Of a stretch of DNA of 64,000 bases, positions 44,005 to 52,601 are shown piece by piece. Within the stretch, counting starts at the first letter, position 1. The number at the start of each line of letters is the position of its first letter. Origin of the DNA: Sphaerisporangium album (GTDB taxonomy: Bacteria > Actinomycetota > Actinomycetes > Streptosporangiales > Streptosporangiaceae); contig NZ_QOIL01000014.1 in NCBI RefSeq assembly GCF_003323745.1, forward strand, positions 62,001 through 126,000, written 5' to 3'. Under the pieces are notes generated by a model. It ran no database searches. It saw only the letters and a program-made list of their open reading frames with translations, and was not told where the DNA came from. The position numbers were made by a program, and so were the translations under genes.

Positions 44005-44819
44005 ACAAGCTGGGGACGGCGGAGCCACCGCCGAGCCTGACCGGCACGCTGTCGGAATGGTTCGGCCAGGCGGCACAGATCGCGACGGGCATCAGCGGCA
44101 TGTCCTACGCCTTCGGCTGGCTTCTGACCGCCCGCTTCTACGGCGGCCTCGGAGTCGACCCGGAGGAGGTCGGCGTCACCTTCTCCTGGCTCGTGGTCCG
44201 CGCCTTCCTCATCGGCCTGCTGGGACTGGTCGTCGTGCTCGGCGTCCGCAGGCTGCTGCAAGTGGCCGGCCGCAGTGGGCCGATCACCCGCCTGGTGCAG
44301 AGCCGGACGTCGATCATCCTCTCCCTTCTGCTCACGTGCGCCGGCATGGCCGGGGTCATCGTGCTCGCCTACCTCGTCTGGCTGGCGCCCGCGGGCACCG
44401 ATCCGACCGGGACGGTGATCGCGATTTTCGCGTGCGCCGCGCTGATCGGGCTGATCGTGTGGTGGATGCGCCCGTCCTCGTTCAGGCTGCGGTGGAACAG
44501 CCGGTACTGGCTGCGCGGACTGGCCGGCGCGCTGCTGGGGTTCCTCGTCACGGCCACGGCCCTGCTCCCTTTCCGTCTCGGTGACCGGCTCGTGGCCGAG
44601 GTGCGCGCGGGCCGCCCGGTCACGATCGACGTTCTGCCCGGAGTGTCCGCGATCAAGGTGGCTGAGGTCCGCGTCACGTCGGCCGACCCGGCCACGCCCG
44701 GTCCGGCCGTCACGTGCGTTCTGCGACTGGGCGGGGGCGCGGGGACCTCGGTGTTCGTGGCGGAGGGAAAGGTGCTGCGCGTCTCCGACCAGAACGTGAC
44801 GGTCACCTCGCCCTGCTGA
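44001..44819 (+). CDS. Four-helix membrane protein of the vWA-kinase module
   Basis: A 272-residue protein from GTG 44001. Membrane helices: near residues 60-80, 100-125, 135-155 and 175-190 (SWLVVRAFLIGLLGLVVVLGV; ILSLLLTCAGMAGVIVLAYLVW; VIAIFACAALIGLIVWWM). A C-terminal beta domain of about 80 residues lies outside (SAIKVAEVRVTSADPATPGPAVTCVLRLGGG...). No recognised family. It may be the output or sensor part of the trio. Confidence 0.65.
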   Translation: MNKLGTAEPPPSLTGTLSEWFGQAAQIATGISGMSYAFGWLLTARFYGGLGVDPEEVGVTFSWLVVRAFLIGLLGLVVVLGVRRLLQVAGRSGPITRLVQSRTSIILSLLLTCAGMAGVIVLAYLVWLAPAGTDPTGTVIAIFACAALIGLIVWWMRPSSFRLRWNSRYWLRGLAGALLGFLVTATALLPFRLGDRLVAEVRAGRPVTIDVLPGVSAIKVAEVRVTSADPATPGPAVTCVLRLGGGAGTSVFVAEGKVLRVSDQNVTVTSPC

Positions 44820-44863
44820 ACGGGCCGCCGCTCGGGGGAGGGGGCCGCGCCGCGGCGGTGGGC

Positions 44864-47143
44864 CTAGCGGAAGCGGCGCAGGCGCAGGCTGTTGGCCACC
44901 ACGAACGCGCTGCTCACGGCCATTGTGGCGCCCGCGAGCATCGGGTTGAGCAGGCCGAGGGCGGCCAGGGGCAGGGCGGCCACGTTGTAGGCGAACGCCC
45001 AGAACAGGTTGGACCTGATCGTGGCCAGGGTGCGGCGCGAGAGCCTGATCGCGTCCGCCGCGACCCGCAGGTCCCCGCGGACCAGCGTGAGGTCGGAGGC
45101 CTCGATGGCGGCGTCGGTGCCGGTGCCCATCGCCAGGCCCAGGTCCGCCCGGGCCAGCGCGGCGGCGTCGTTGACCCCGTCGCCCACCATCGCCACGACC
45201 CGGCCCTCCGCCTGGAGCCGCTCGACCACCTCCACCTTGCCGGCGGGCAGCACCTCCGCGACGACCTCGGTGATGCCGACCTCCGCCGCGACGGACGCGG
45301 CCACCGCGCGGGCGTCGCCGGTCAGCAGGACGGGGGTGAGGCCGAGGTCGCGCAGCCGCCGGACGGCCTCCGCGCTGGTGGGCTTGACGGTGTCGGAGAC
45401 GACCAGGACCGCGCGGGCCTCGCCGTCCCAGCCGACCGCGACCGCCGTACGGCCGGAGTCGTGCGCGTCCCGCAGGGCCTCCTCCAGGCCGGAGGGAAGG
45501 CGTTGCGACCACTCGGCCAGCAGGCGCGGGCGCCCGACGAGCACCGCGTGCCCGTCCACGACCCCCTGCACGCCGAGGCCCTCGACGTTGGCGAAGTCCT
45601 CCGGCGTGGGGAGCTCGCCGGCCCGCTCGCGCGCTCCCCGGGCGATGGCCTGGGCGATCGGGTGCTCGGAGGCGTCCTCCAGGGCGCCCGCGAGGCGCAG
45701 TACCTCGGCCTCGTCCTGGCCGTCGGCGAGGTGGACGGCGGTGAGCGTCATCCGGCCCTCGGTGACCGTGCCGGTCTTGTCGAGGACGACGGTGTCGACG
45801 CGCCGGGTGGACTCCAGCACCTCGGGGCCCCTGATGAGGATGCCCAGCTGGGCGCCCCTGCCGGTGCCGACCAGCAGCGCGGTCGGGGTGGCCAGGCCGA
45901 GGGCGCACGGGCAGGCGATGATGAGGACCGCGACGGCCGCGGTGAACGCCGCCGCCGGGCCGGCGCCGGAGCCGAGCCAGAAGCCCAGCGTGCCCACGGC
46001 GAGCGCGATGACGACCGGGACGAACACGCCCGAGACGCGGTCGGCCAGTCGCTGGACCCGCGCCTTGCCGTTCTGGGCGTCCTCGACCAGGCGGGCCATC
46101 TGGGCGAGCCGGGTGTCGGCGCCGACCCGGGTGGCGCGGACGACGAGCCTGCCGCCCGCGTTCACGGTGGCGCCCGTGACGGCGTCGCCCGGCCGTACCT
46201 CCACGGGCACGGACTCGCCGGTCAGCATGGAGGCGTCGACGGCCGAGGCGCCCTCCTCGACCACGCCGTCGGTGGCGATCTTCTCTCCCGGCCGGACCAC
46301 GAACCGGTCGCCGGCCGTGAGCCGGTCGCTGGGGACGCGCGTCTCCACGCCGTCGCGCAGCACCGCGACGTCCTTCGCGCCGAGCTCCATCAGGGCGCGC
46401 AGCGCGGCGCCGGCGCGGCGCTTGGAGCGGGCCTCGAAGTACCGCCCGGCCAGGATGAACGCCGTCACCCCGGCCGCGACCTCGAGGTAGATGTTCCCGG
46501 AGCCGTCCGTCCGCTCGATCGTCAGCGCGAACGGGTGCGTCATGCCCGGCACGCCCGCGCCGCCGAGGAAAAGCGCCCACACCGACCAGCCGAACGCCGC
46601 GATGGTGCCGACCGAGATCAGCGTGTCCATGGTCGCGGCGCCGTGGCGCAGGTTGGTCCAGGCCGCCCGGTGGAACGGCCATCCCGCGTAGACCACCACC
46701 GGCGCGGCCAGCACCAGCGACAGCCACTGCCAGTTGGTGAACTGCAACGGCGGGATCATCGCCATCGCGATCACCGGCACGGCCAGCGCGACCGCGGTGG
46801 CCAGGCGGTCGCGCAACGGCCGGAGCCCGCGGTCCGCCTCCGTCGCGCTTCCGGGCCCGCCCCGCTCGGTCTCGGCCGGCGGGGGTTCGGGCAGCGCGGC
46901 GGTGTACCCGGTCTTCTCGACCTCGGCGGTGTACCCGGTCTTCTCGACCTCGGCGATGAGCCGCCCGGCGTCCACGCCTTCGGGGAAGGTCACCTTGGCC
47001 TTCTCGGTCGCGTAGTTGACGGTCGCGCTCACCCCGTCGATCTTGTTGAGCTTCCGTTCGATCCGGTTGGCGCAGGACGCGCAGGTCATACCGCCGATCG
47101 AGAGTTCGACCGCGTCGCGCCGGTCGCCGACGACAGGGGACAT
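44864..47143 (-). CDS. copA: Copper-exporting P1B-type ATPase
   Basis: A 759-residue heavy-metal ATPase from ATG 47143. It has an N-terminal metal-binding domain (GMTCASC), transmembrane CPC ([14 protein letters not shown]), phosphorylation motif [16 protein letters not shown] (the HP locus) and [12 protein letters not shown]. It pumps Cu(I) out of the cytoplasm. The metal-binding domain has an in-frame 9-residue duplication, AEVEKTGYT twice, from a 27-bp tandem repeat. It is the last gene of a copper operon with copZ and a His-rich protein, behind probable CsoR sites. Confidence 0.95.
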   Translation of the reverse strand: MSPVVGDRRDAVELSIGGMTCASCANRIERKLNKIDGVSATVNYATEKAKVTFPEGVDAGRLIAEVEKTGYTAEVEKTGYTAALPEPPPAETERGGPGSATEADRGLRPLRDRLATAVALAVPVIAMAMIPPLQFTNWQWLSLVLAAPVVVYAGWPFHRAAWTNLRHGAATMDTLISVGTIAAFGWSVWALFLGGAGVPGMTHPFALTIERTDGSGNIYLEVAAGVTAFILAGRYFEARSKRRAGAALRALMELGAKDVAVLRDGVETRVPSDRLTAGDRFVVRPGEKIATDGVVEEGASAVDASMLTGESVPVEVRPGDAVTGATVNAGGRLVVRATRVGADTRLAQMARLVEDAQNGKARVQRLADRVSGVFVPVVIALAVGTLGFWLGSGAGPAAAFTAAVAVLIIACPCALGLATPTALLVGTGRGAQLGILIRGPEVLESTRRVDTVVLDKTGTVTEGRMTLTAVHLADGQDEAEVLRLAGALEDASEHPIAQAIARGARERAGELPTPEDFANVEGLGVQGVVDGHAVLVGRPRLLAEWSQRLPSGLEEALRDAHDSGRTAVAVGWDGEARAVLVVSDTVKPTSAEAVRRLRDLGLTPVLLTGDARAVAASVAAEVGITEVVAEVLPAGKVEVVERLQAEGRVVAMVGDGVNDAAALARADLGLAMGTGTDAAIEASDLTLVRGDLRVAADAIRLSRRTLATIRSNLFWAFAYNVAALPLAALGLLNPMLAGATMAVSSAFVVANSLRLRRFR
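46899..46952. repeat. 27-bp perfect tandem duplication in copA
   Basis: GCGGTGTACCCGGTCTTCTC... (46899-46925) is repeated exactly at 46926-46952, adding nine residues to the end of the metal-binding domain. Identity of both copies suggests a recent slip event that kept the frame. Confidence 0.9.
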
Positions 47144-47163
47144 CGTCCTTCTCCTTCTCTCGC

Positions 47164-48099
47164 TCAGTGGCCGTGGTCGCCGTGCCCGCCGGGCGCGGTC
47201 TCGGGGGCCGCGCCGGTGGCCTGGACGGCGGTCAGGGTGAAGGCCGCGGTGCGGACCTCCCCGCCGTGCCGGAAGTCCAGGAACAGGCGGTAGTCGCCGC
47301 GGCTCGGCACCTCTGCCTGGAAGGCGATCCCGGGGCCGGCCTTGGTGACCCCGTCACCGGGCGTGCCGTCGGGGTGCACGTGCAGGTACGCCAGGTCTCC
47401 GGCGCGCAGCGCGACCAGGTGGCCGTAGGCGCCGAGGTACGGCTGCAGGTCGGTGACCGGACGGCCGTTCTTCGACACCATGAGCGTGAGCCCGCCGGCC
47501 CGGCCGGGGACCAGGTCTCCGGCGAGGGTGACGGTGTACCCGCCGACGGTGGCCGTGCGGCCGGTGCGGGGGAGCGGCTTCGGGGTGTGGCCGCCCGGCA
47601 CGAGCAGGTCGGCGCCCAGGGTGAGGGCGTCGCCGCCGGTGGGGGCGAAGTCGGCGAGGACGCGGTAGGCGCCCGCCGACGGGAGCGTGAGCGGGACCGA
47701 CCAGACGCCGCCGCCCGTCAGGACGGGGTGGACGTGCTGGAAGTGGCCGAGGTCGCGCGAGACGACGATGAGGTGGAGCCTCTTGTCGTGCCGGACCTGG
47801 TAGCCGGTGACCGGCGCGCCGTCGGGTCCCGTGACCGTGAAGCGGTAGTCGGCGGCCTCGCCCGGCCTGATCGTCACGGGGAGCGGGGTGAGCGTGTAAC
47901 CGTTCGCGGACACCTGCAACCCACCGGGGGTATCCCCGCCCGCCGGTCGCGCGGAGCCGTGGCCCGTGGCCCGCGAGGCGGTGTGGCCGTCGCCCGGTGG
48001 CGTCGCGACCGGTCCGGCGGCCCGGCCCACGCCGAGCGCGCCACCGAAGAGGACGGCGAGGCCCAGGAGGTAGGCGCCCAGCTTGGTGGCGGCGTTCAC
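47164..48099 (-). CDS. Membrane-anchored, His-rich copper-associated protein
   Basis: A 311-residue protein from GTG 48099, overlapping the copZ stop (GTGA). One N-terminal membrane helix ([16 protein letters not shown]) is followed by beta-rich domains with His clusters: [17 protein letters not shown] and a C-terminal GGHGDHGH. The pattern fits extracytoplasmic copper binding. It is common in actinobacterial copZ-copA operons without an assigned biochemical role. The gene's stop codon lies 20 bp before copA. Confidence 0.75.
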   Translation of the reverse strand: MNAATKLGAYLLGLAVLFGGALGVGRAAGPVATPPGDGHTASRATGHGSARPAGGDTPGGLQVSANGYTLTPLPVTIRPGEAADYRFTVTGPDGAPVTGYQVRHDKRLHLIVVSRDLGHFQHVHPVLTGGGVWSVPLTLPSAGAYRVLADFAPTGGDALTLGADLLVPGGHTPKPLPRTGRTATVGGYTVTLAGDLVPGRAGGLTLMVSKNGRPVTDLQPYLGAYGHLVALRAGDLAYLHVHPDGTPGDGVTKAGPGIAFQAEVPSRGDYRLFLDFRHGGEVRTAAFTLTAVQATGAAPETAPGGHGDHGH

Positions 48100-48308
48100 G
48101 ACCCCACCGCCAGGCGGTATCCGGCGGCTTCGACGGCGGCGGCCACCCGCGCCGGGTCCAGGGGGGCGTCGCTGGTGACGGTCAGCAGCCCGGTGGCCAG
48201 GTCCACCTCGACGCCGCCGACGCCGGCCACCTCGCCGACCTCCTCCTTCGCCGAGCTCACGCAGTGTCCGCAGGTCATGCCCTCGACGGTGTAGGTGGCG
48301 GTGTTCAT
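48096..48308 (-). CDS. copZ: CopZ-like copper chaperone
   Basis: A 70-residue heavy-metal-associated domain from ATG 48308 with AAGGAG 6 nt upstream. The metal site is EGMTCGHC; the rest has the usual beta-alpha-beta pattern (VDLATGLLTVTSDAPLDPARVAAAVEAAGY). It carries Cu(I) to CopA. First gene of the copper operon. Confidence 0.9.
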   Translation of the reverse strand: MNTATYTVEGMTCGHCVSSAKEEVGEVAGVGGVEVDLATGLLTVTSDAPLDPARVAAAVEAAGYRLAVGS

Positions 48309-48360
48309 CTCGATCTCCTTCGACGCGGTTCCGGGGACGGGTCGTCCCATGCCGGCGAAT

Positions 48361-48413
48361 TACCCAGGGGGGGTATCGCCCACGCACAGAACCGTAATAT
48401 ACCCCCGGGGGGT
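48361..48413. promoter_or_regulatory. Two CsoR-type operators upstream of copZ
   Basis: TACCCAGGGGGGGTA (48361-48375) and ATACCCCCGGGGGGT (48399-48413) are GC-palindromes of the CsoR operator type (TACCCnnnnGGGTA). They lie 53 and 91 bp before copZ on its upstream side. A CsoR gene is not in the window. The copper-relief mechanism is from the known family, not shown here. Confidence 0.7.
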
Positions 48414-48455
48414 CGGTCAAAGGGAAGTCCGCGGCCCGGCCTGGCGGCGGGTGGG

Positions 48456-48677
48456 TCAGTGCAGGTCGAGGGCCATGAGCAGGACCAGGCCGATGAGGTG
48501 GGCCACCACGACGAACCCGATCAGGAAGACGAACACGAACTTGGCCGGTCCGTGCTCGAAGTGGCGTCCCTCGCGGAGCGGGGGCAGTTGGGCACGGCGC
48601 TCGGCGAGTCGTTCTTCGAGGGGCTTACGACCGAACACCGCACCATCCTTCGCATCCTGGGGCTTTGTATCCCCCAC
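48456..48677 (-). CDS. Small single-span membrane protein
   Basis: A 73-residue protein from GTG 48677, or from GTG inside (VFGRKPLEE) with AAGGAT before it. A charged N-terminus (EERLAERRAQLPPLREGRHFEHGP) precedes one helix (FVFVFLIGFVVVAHLIGLVLLMAL). Family not recognised. It lies downstream of a divergent promoter region shared with the 61-residue protein at 48845. Confidence 0.55.
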   Translation of the reverse strand: MGDTKPQDAKDGAVFGRKPLEERLAERRAQLPPLREGRHFEHGPAKFVFVFLIGFVVVAHLIGLVLLMALDLH

Positions 48678-48844
48678 AAGGGTATAGGCCGATACCGATG
48701 GTCGTTCCGGCAGGCCGGGACGTCCTCCGAGGGGCGCGAGGAAGGGGGTGATCGGTGGACGCGGCGGCTTGACACGACATATCGTGATCTGTGGACGTGG
48801 TCACACGTGACCCGGCGGCCATCCGCTCACAAGGAGAATCCATC

Positions 48845-49030
48845 ATGTCGAGCAGCTCCGAGAACGCCAAGCACGTCACGGGGTCGAAGAAGCCCGAGAA
48901 CCTGCTCGCGGACCTGATCCGGGCCGTGAGCGGCCTCACCTCGGCCGTCTCCAAGGGCGTCATCGGCACCCCGATCAACCCCGGCCCGGCCGTCGACATC
49001 AAGCACGGCAAGGGCCACCCCCGCCGCTGA
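48845..49030 (+). CDS. Small hydrophilic protein, unknown
   Basis: A 61-residue protein from ATG 48845 behind a strong AAGGAGA site, which supports a real gene. The sequence is basic and Ser-rich with an amphipathic middle (ENLLADLIRAVSGLTSAVSKGVIG). No domain or signal peptide is recognised. It is divergent from the small membrane protein at 48456. Confidence 0.55.
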   Translation: MSSSSENAKHVTGSKKPENLLADLIRAVSGLTSAVSKGVIGTPINPGPAVDIKHGKGHPRR

Positions 49031-49250
49031 CGCCCCCGCGCACGCACCGCAGGGTCCCGTACGGCGCACCGCCGAGGCGCGGACACCCGCCGGCGCGGCC
49101 GGGACGCCGACAGCGATCCGCCGGTCACGGATGCCGTGCCGCTCAAAGGCACCTGTGACCGGAGGCCGCTCCACGTCGCCGCGGATCACATGTCGTAGGC
49201 CGGAGACCGCCCCGGAACGCGGGGCTTCGGGGCGACCGGCCGGTCGGAGA

Positions 49251-50834
49251 TCACTTCTTGGCCCCCGGGCCCGTCCCCGGCGGGCAGGTCTGGCAGGAGG
49301 AAGAGGCACAGTCCGGGCAGGAAGGTGCGGGATCGACGCAGACCTCGACGTTGTCGGTGTCGTTGGACGGGTCGAGGTCCTTCTCGTTGCCGCCGACGGT
49401 GGCGGTGTTGGTCTTCTTACCGGGCGCCGTGGCCTTGGCGTGGATCGTGAGCGTGGCCGAACCGCCGGCCGTGACCACGCCTGCCTTCCAGGTGCCCGTG
49501 ACAGGGTCGTAGGCGCCGGTCGAGGGCGTTGCCGAGACCAAGGTGAGGCCGGGCGGCAGCACGTCGTCGACCTTTACGCCGGTGGCGTCGTTGGGTCCGG
49601 CGTTGTGGACGGCGATGCGGTAGGTGACGGTCTGGCCGACGGTGACCGCGGTCAGGTCGGCGGATTTGACCACGCTCAGATCCACGGCGGGATTGATCTT
49701 GGTGATCGCGTCGCCGGAGGTGGAGGTCAGCGGCTCCGGGGTGTCGCCGAGCCGGTTCTCGTAGCCGACGGCACCCGCGTTGGTGATCTGCTTGCCCGCG
49801 GCGGCCCGATCGACCCTCACCCGGAACTCCACCGTGGTGCCGTTCGGCAGATCGGCGGTGTTGGGCAGCCGGCCCGGCGCCGACCCGGTCGCGCCGTTGC
49901 CCAGCGCGAATGAGACCTTGCCCGTCGCGGGGTCGTATTCGGCCTGGTCGTCGCCCGGCACGTCGGTCTTGATCCCGGTGTTCGGGCCGTCCAGGACGCG
50001 CAGCGAGCCGGGCAGGTAGGAGGCCCCGGCCGGGACGGCGTCGGTGAGCCGCACGTTCTCCGCGGTGCCACCTCCCTCGTTCCTGACGTTCAGCCGGTAT
50101 GTGATCACGTCGCCGACGTCGATAGGCCCTTCGGGGATCGCGGACTTGCTCACCACGACACAGGGCGCGGTGCCGAAGAAGATGTCGTCCAGGAAGTTGC
50201 CGACGCTCTGGTTGCCTCCGGCCGCCGAGACGGACCGGAAGGCGAACCTGGTCGTCGTCTGACCGGCCGGCACCGTGTACGTGCCGGAGTAGGTGCCCCA
50301 TGCCGTGGTGCCGTCGGACATGGTCCGCTGCTGCGCGGGTGTGCCGGGCGCGCCGATGTCCAGGGCCATCGTGTCGGTGCCCTGACGGCCACGGTGGGAG
50401 AGCCGCCAGTACAGCTTCGCTCCGGGGGTGGTCGCACGGTCCTGGTAGAGGGTGGAGACCTGGTTCGCGTTCAGCTCGGCGAACTGCTTGCCCTCGGCGG
50501 TCGGCGTGTTGGTGGGGTTCGGCGGGCCGGTCCAGAGCTCGATCACGTGGTCGGTCGCGGTCGTCACCCAGCCCGGCACCGAGTTCGGGGCGTTCTGCGA
50601 GGCGTCGGGAAAGAAGCCGACCGCTCCCCCGGTCAGGGTGGGCTTCTCGAAGCCGCCGTTGACCAGCGCGACCCGTGCCGGGCACGAAGCCGGACTCGGC
50701 GCGGCGCGCACGCCCGCCGCGACCGGGCCGGCCGGCGCGGCATCGGCCTGGCTCGCACCGAACACGGCCAGCGGTCCACTGAGCACCGCCAACGTGGCGA
50801 CCCCGTAGCGCATTCGCCGGGTGTGTCCCATCAT
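49251..50834 (-). CDS. Secreted DUF11-repeat surface protein with Cys-rich end
   Basis: A 527-residue extracellular protein. ATG 50834 (tandem with ATG 50831) follows AGAGGA; the signal peptide runs to about residue 35 (VATLAVLSGPLAVFGASQADAAP). The N-terminal domain (about 50-230) is a CBM/lectin-like beta sandwich (NGGFEKPTLTGGAVGFFP...ATDHVIELWTG...GNFLDDIFFGT). Two DUF11 repeats follow (about 235-365 and 375-490), with ITYRLNVRNEGGGTAENV and VTYRIAVHNAGPNDATGV. The end is Cys-rich (CVDPAPSCPDCASSSCQTCPP), with no LPXTG or membrane anchor, so how it stays at the surface is unclear. Confidence 0.85.
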   Translation of the reverse strand: MMGHTRRMRYGVATLAVLSGPLAVFGASQADAAPAGPVAAGVRAAPSPASCPARVALVNGGFEKPTLTGGAVGFFPDASQNAPNSVPGWVTTATDHVIELWTGPPNPTNTPTAEGKQFAELNANQVSTLYQDRATTPGAKLYWRLSHRGRQGTDTMALDIGAPGTPAQQRTMSDGTTAWGTYSGTYTVPAGQTTTRFAFRSVSAAGGNQSVGNFLDDIFFGTAPCVVVSKSAIPEGPIDVGDVITYRLNVRNEGGGTAENVRLTDAVPAGASYLPGSLRVLDGPNTGIKTDVPGDDQAEYDPATGKVSFALGNGATGSAPGRLPNTADLPNGTTVEFRVRVDRAAAGKQITNAGAVGYENRLGDTPEPLTSTSGDAITKINPAVDLSVVKSADLTAVTVGQTVTYRIAVHNAGPNDATGVKVDDVLPPGLTLVSATPSTGAYDPVTGTWKAGVVTAGGSATLTIHAKATAPGKKTNTATVGGNEKDLDPSNDTDNVEVCVDPAPSCPDCASSSCQTCPPGTGPGAKK

Positions 50835-51422
50835 GGACGTCCTCTCGTCAGGTATCGGACTGCCTCCGCTGACCACGGCAACGGCATGGCATCGCTCGGC
50901 AGATTTGCCTGGCGGCTTCGGTGTGGAGTGCTCGACACGAGCAGGAGTCCCAATACTTGGCGGAACGTTGACCTGGGCACTCTGACGGCGCCACGCGGAA
51001 ACGGCCCGGAACTGATCAAAGTGCCGGGCCGTGCGCCGGCGGGCGATGGCCGTGACGGTTTCCGGCTTTCGCCCGCGGGTCGTGGGAGATTTCCTTCGGG
51101 AGTGATTCGGGCTCACCGTGAACCGGGGGCGCGGCGCGTCGTACACATGGGTCCAACCCTGGTAATTTGCCGCAACTGGCCGTATTTGTCGTAACTGTCT
51201 CTTTTGTGGTGTGCCGGGTCGGCGCGGAATTCCGGTTCGACGGCCGTCCGCCCTTCGATTGGATCTTCTGAAAGACGCCGGTATCTCCTCCGAAGGCGCG
51301 GAAGAAAATCAACCGCGCGAGTCGGCGAATTGGACACCGGCGGATACCGGGTAATCCGGTTGACATGCTCAGATATCCGGTGCGAAGCTGGGTCGTCGGT
51401 GAACCGATGCCGAGGAGCATGA
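50835..51422. other. Divergent intergenic region before the HORMA operon
   Basis: About 588 bp between the minus-strand DUF11 gene and the plus-strand HORMA gene. It holds the direct repeat at 51165-51197 and the HORMA Shine-Dalgarno GAGGAG (51412-51417). A reading frame on the minus strand at 51016-51420 is not convincing. The AT content from 51160 to 51400 is higher than around it, as expected for promoters or foreign DNA. Confidence 0.45.
51165..51197. repeat. Direct repeat ATTTGYCGYAACTG, two copies 19 bp apart
   Basis: ATTTGCCGCAACTG (51165-51178) and ATTTGTCGTAACTG (51184-51197) differ at two of 14 bases and lie about 225 bp before the HORMA gene. The spacing of about two helical turns (19 bp) would suit a regulator binding side by side. 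Function is inference. Confidence 0.5.
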
Positions 51423-51950
51423 ATGTCCATCGTGCAGACGGTGTCCCTCACGGTCACCCACGTCGATGTGCTCTATGTGGTGCAGCAGATAAAGCGTGAC
51501 CTCCAGGAATTCCGAGCCGCATATCCGGCCCTGCTGAGCGCCGACCGCATCCTCGACCTCCACGACGCGATGGTCACCTTCATAATGAATGACGCCATTA
51601 CCCGGGTGAGCTTCACCATCGAGGATCCCGCCCAGGAACACCTGGTCCTGCACGAACTGCGTTACGACATCAGCTACACCGGCACCGGCCCCCGGGTGGG
51701 ACTGGGCGGCGCGAAGGTGCGGCCGGTCCGTGTCCCGCCCACCGCGCGGATGACCCCTTTCGTCGTGTGGAGCCCGACCATGCGCGCCCTGCCGCCCGAC
51801 CGGCAGCGGAGGATCTTGCAGGGCACCGGCTGGCCCCCACCCGGGACGAGCGCCTTCAGGGCGCGTTACAGCGACGGCAGCTGGGTCGGCCGCAGCGTCT
51901 ACAGTTCCGGGGTGCTCGCCGCCGAATCGCAAGAATTCAGAAGGAGCTGA
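51423..51950 (+). CDS. Bacterial HORMA-domain protein (HORMA-1 family, type III CBASS-like)
   Basis: A 175-residue single HORMA domain from ATG 51423 with GAGGAG 5 nt upstream. The segment order matches the HORMA protein of CBASS as I remember it: VSLTVTHVDVLYVVQQIKRDLQEF, LHDAMVTFIMNDAITRVSFTI, LRYDISYTGTGPRVGLGGAKVRP, then RRILQGTGWPPPGT and YSDGSWVGRSVYSSGVLA at the safety-belt end. HORMA proteins change between open and closed forms when they bind a peptide; in CBASS the closed form activates a CD-NTase and TRIP13 reopens it. Here a TRIP13-like gene follows two genes later, but no CD-NTase is present. First gene of a three-gene operon. Confidence 0.85.
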   Translation: MSIVQTVSLTVTHVDVLYVVQQIKRDLQEFRAAYPALLSADRILDLHDAMVTFIMNDAITRVSFTIEDPAQEHLVLHELRYDISYTGTGPRVGLGGAKVRPVRVPPTARMTPFVVWSPTMRALPPDRQRRILQGTGWPPPGTSAFRARYSDGSWVGRSVYSSGVLAAESQEFRRS

Positions 51951-51955
51951 TCGCG

Positions 51956-52564
51956 GTGACGGCGACGATCCGGCTGATGCCCCGCGGCGACAACGTGGCC
52001 GGCAACCTCATGATCCGGTTACCCGCATCGGAGGTCGTGAGCACGACCCTCGTGGTCTCCAGTGACACGCGGGACCTGCCCACGCTCGCCTCCGTGGAAC
52101 GGATCGTCGACCGCCTCGCCGGGTTCGGCCTCGTCCTGGCGGACCCCGGTGAGGGCGACCGTATCGCCCGCCTCGTGAACAAGCGGTTCCTCCCGGTCCC
52201 GCAGGAGAACTGGGAAGATCAGGAACTGTCCCTCAAGGTCGTCCGCGCGAGCGGGGAGGGCGAGCCCGAGGCGCTTCGCGCGGTCGCGGCGCTGCGCGTC
52301 CCCGTGCTCAACGCCACCGACGTCGTGCTCAGGCACGGCGGCGCCTACGGGCCCGTCGAGCGCCGCGCCAACGAGATCCGCCTGGTCGACGAGCTGAGGC
52401 AGGCGGTCACGACGCGAAAGCCGGTCTGGGTGCGGTTCGGCGGGCAGGCCCTCCGGTTCGTCGCGACGACGGTTCTCACCCAGCTCGTCGACCAGCTCGT
52501 GGGCATTCCCATCACGGACATCATCCGCTCGACACTGAGAGGCGCGGGCGAGCTCAGCCTCTGA
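51956..52564 (+). CDS. Unrecognised middle protein of the HORMA-TRIP13 operon
   Basis: A 202-residue protein from GTG 51956, where AAGGAG (51941-51946, inside the HORMA gene's 3' end) gives 9-nt spacing. It has no membrane helix strong enough for a spanning segment, no zinc motif, no P-loop and no nucleotidyltransferase G-S/D-x-D pair, so it is not a CD-NTase. The first 100 residues look alpha/beta (IRLMPRGDNVAGNLMIRLPASEVV; TLASVERIVDRLAGFGLVLADPG); the end is an amphipathic helix (LVDQLVGIPITDIIRSTLRG). Its place between HORMA and TRIP13 makes it a candidate effector, cargo or closure partner. Family unknown. Confidence 0.65.
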   Translation: MTATIRLMPRGDNVAGNLMIRLPASEVVSTTLVVSSDTRDLPTLASVERIVDRLAGFGLVLADPGEGDRIARLVNKRFLPVPQENWEDQELSLKVVRASGEGEPEALRAVAALRVPVLNATDVVLRHGGAYGPVERRANEIRLVDELRQAVTTRKPVWVRFGGQALRFVATTVLTQLVDQLVGIPITDIIRSTLRGAGELSL

Positions 52565-52601
52565 CCCGCGTACCTCTCCCACCCGATACGGAGCGACCGA
52601 G

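Noticed and set aside
51016-51420. 134-residue ORF on the minus strand upstream of HORMA
   Set aside because: No domain, no ribosome site and a mixed composition; it covers the operon's own promoter region.
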